DNA of 64,000 nucleotides from positions 310,001-374,000 of the forward strand of contig NZ_SOAV01000004.1 in NCBI RefSeq assembly GCF_004364245.1, written 5' to 3'. Positions 63,822-64,000 of the stretch are shown in pieces. The stretch is from Streptomyces sp. BK208. Lineage in GTDB: Bacteria > Actinomycetota > Actinomycetes > Streptomycetales > Streptomycetaceae. The notes under the pieces are model-generated. The model saw nothing but the letters and a program-made list of their open reading frames with translations. It was not told the DNA's origin and did no database searches. Position numbers and translations under genes: made by a program. Position 1 is the first letter of the stretch; each line of letters starts with the position of its first letter.

Positions 63822-64000
63822 ATGCGCAGCATTGGGGAGACGGCCCGCGACAGCGGACTGGGGGTGAGCGCCCTGCGGTTCTACGACCGGGCCGGCGTGC
63901 TGGTCCCGGCGCGGGTCGATCCGGTGAGCGGGTACCGCTGGTACGCCCCGGAACAGCTCGAAGAGGCCAGGTTGCTGGCCCGGCTGCGGCGGGCGGGCAT
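63822..64000 (+). CDS. MerR family regulator (3' end outside window)
   Basis: Hand translation from ATG 63822 gives a MerR winged helix: SIGETARDSGLGVSALRFYD, RAGVLVPARVDPVSGYRWY, LEEARLLARLRRAG. GGAG lies about 6 bp upstream; in-frame GTGs at 63801 and 63810 are alternative starts. The DPxxGYRWY pattern is that of TipA/BmrR-like members whose C-terminal part binds ligands, which is outside the window. Confidence 0.85.
   Translation, partial: MRSIGETARDSGLGVSALRFYDRAGVLVPARVDPVSGYRWYAPEQLEEARLLARLRRAG

Overview
The window is very GC-rich, its coding third positions are almost always G or C, and it carries conservon genes, MT0933-like and DUF6397 families and Tat-secreted murein amidases. All of this points to a Streptomyces chromosome. 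No rRNA, tRNA, CRISPR array or integrase gene was seen.

Left part (1-28.8 kb), ordinary chromosome. It holds a YdjM-type membrane hydrolase (partial), a DUF3516 helicase with a TesB thioesterase, DUF6397, an orphan roadblock protein and an F420-type PPOX protein. A conservon-like operon follows (sensor kinase, roadblock, DUF742, GTPase) behind an MHYT membrane sensor. Next come a methyltransferase, an alpha/beta hydrolase with divergent PadR, an MpaB-type oxygenase, small hypotheticals, an SNF2/SWIM pair, the xylose genes xylA and xylB with a ROK regulator, a Tat-exported amidase, and a GAF regulator beside an aldehyde dehydrogenase (ADH).

Central part (29.0-56.7 kb), a complete antimycin gene cluster with all 17 genes antA-antQ (the long form). 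AntN, AntO and AntP turn tryptophan into anthranilate. AntF and AntG activate and carry it. The AntHIJKL oxygenase converts it to 3-aminosalicylate, which is formylated. AntC (NRPS), AntD (PKS) and AntE (crotonyl-CoA carboxylase/reductase) build the nine-membered dilactone. AntM reduces the ketone and AntB adds the acyl ester. AntA is the cluster sigma factor and AntQ the phosphopantetheinyl transferase. A PAS-LuxR regulator of the FscRI/PimM type sits directly beside antA, and the antB-antC intergenic region has a perfect palindrome of the kind that family binds.

Right part (57.4-64 kb). XRE and PucR regulators, a ferredoxin reductase and a fatty acid desaturase are followed by a displaced 3' end of an aldehyde dehydrogenase gene, a nested hairpin, a frameshifted FKBP gene, an SgcJ/EcaC-like gene behind a SoxR-box-like promoter, and the start of a MerR regulator.

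Main discovery: the intact ADH gene at 28.8 kb and the orphan ADH tail at 62.6 kb share a 13-bp identical core. The tail on the intact gene has codons unlike the rest of the gene, while the orphan tail has typical Streptomyces codons. This is what integration of a 33.9-kb element into the 3' end of the ADH gene would leave, with the whole antimycin cluster as cargo.
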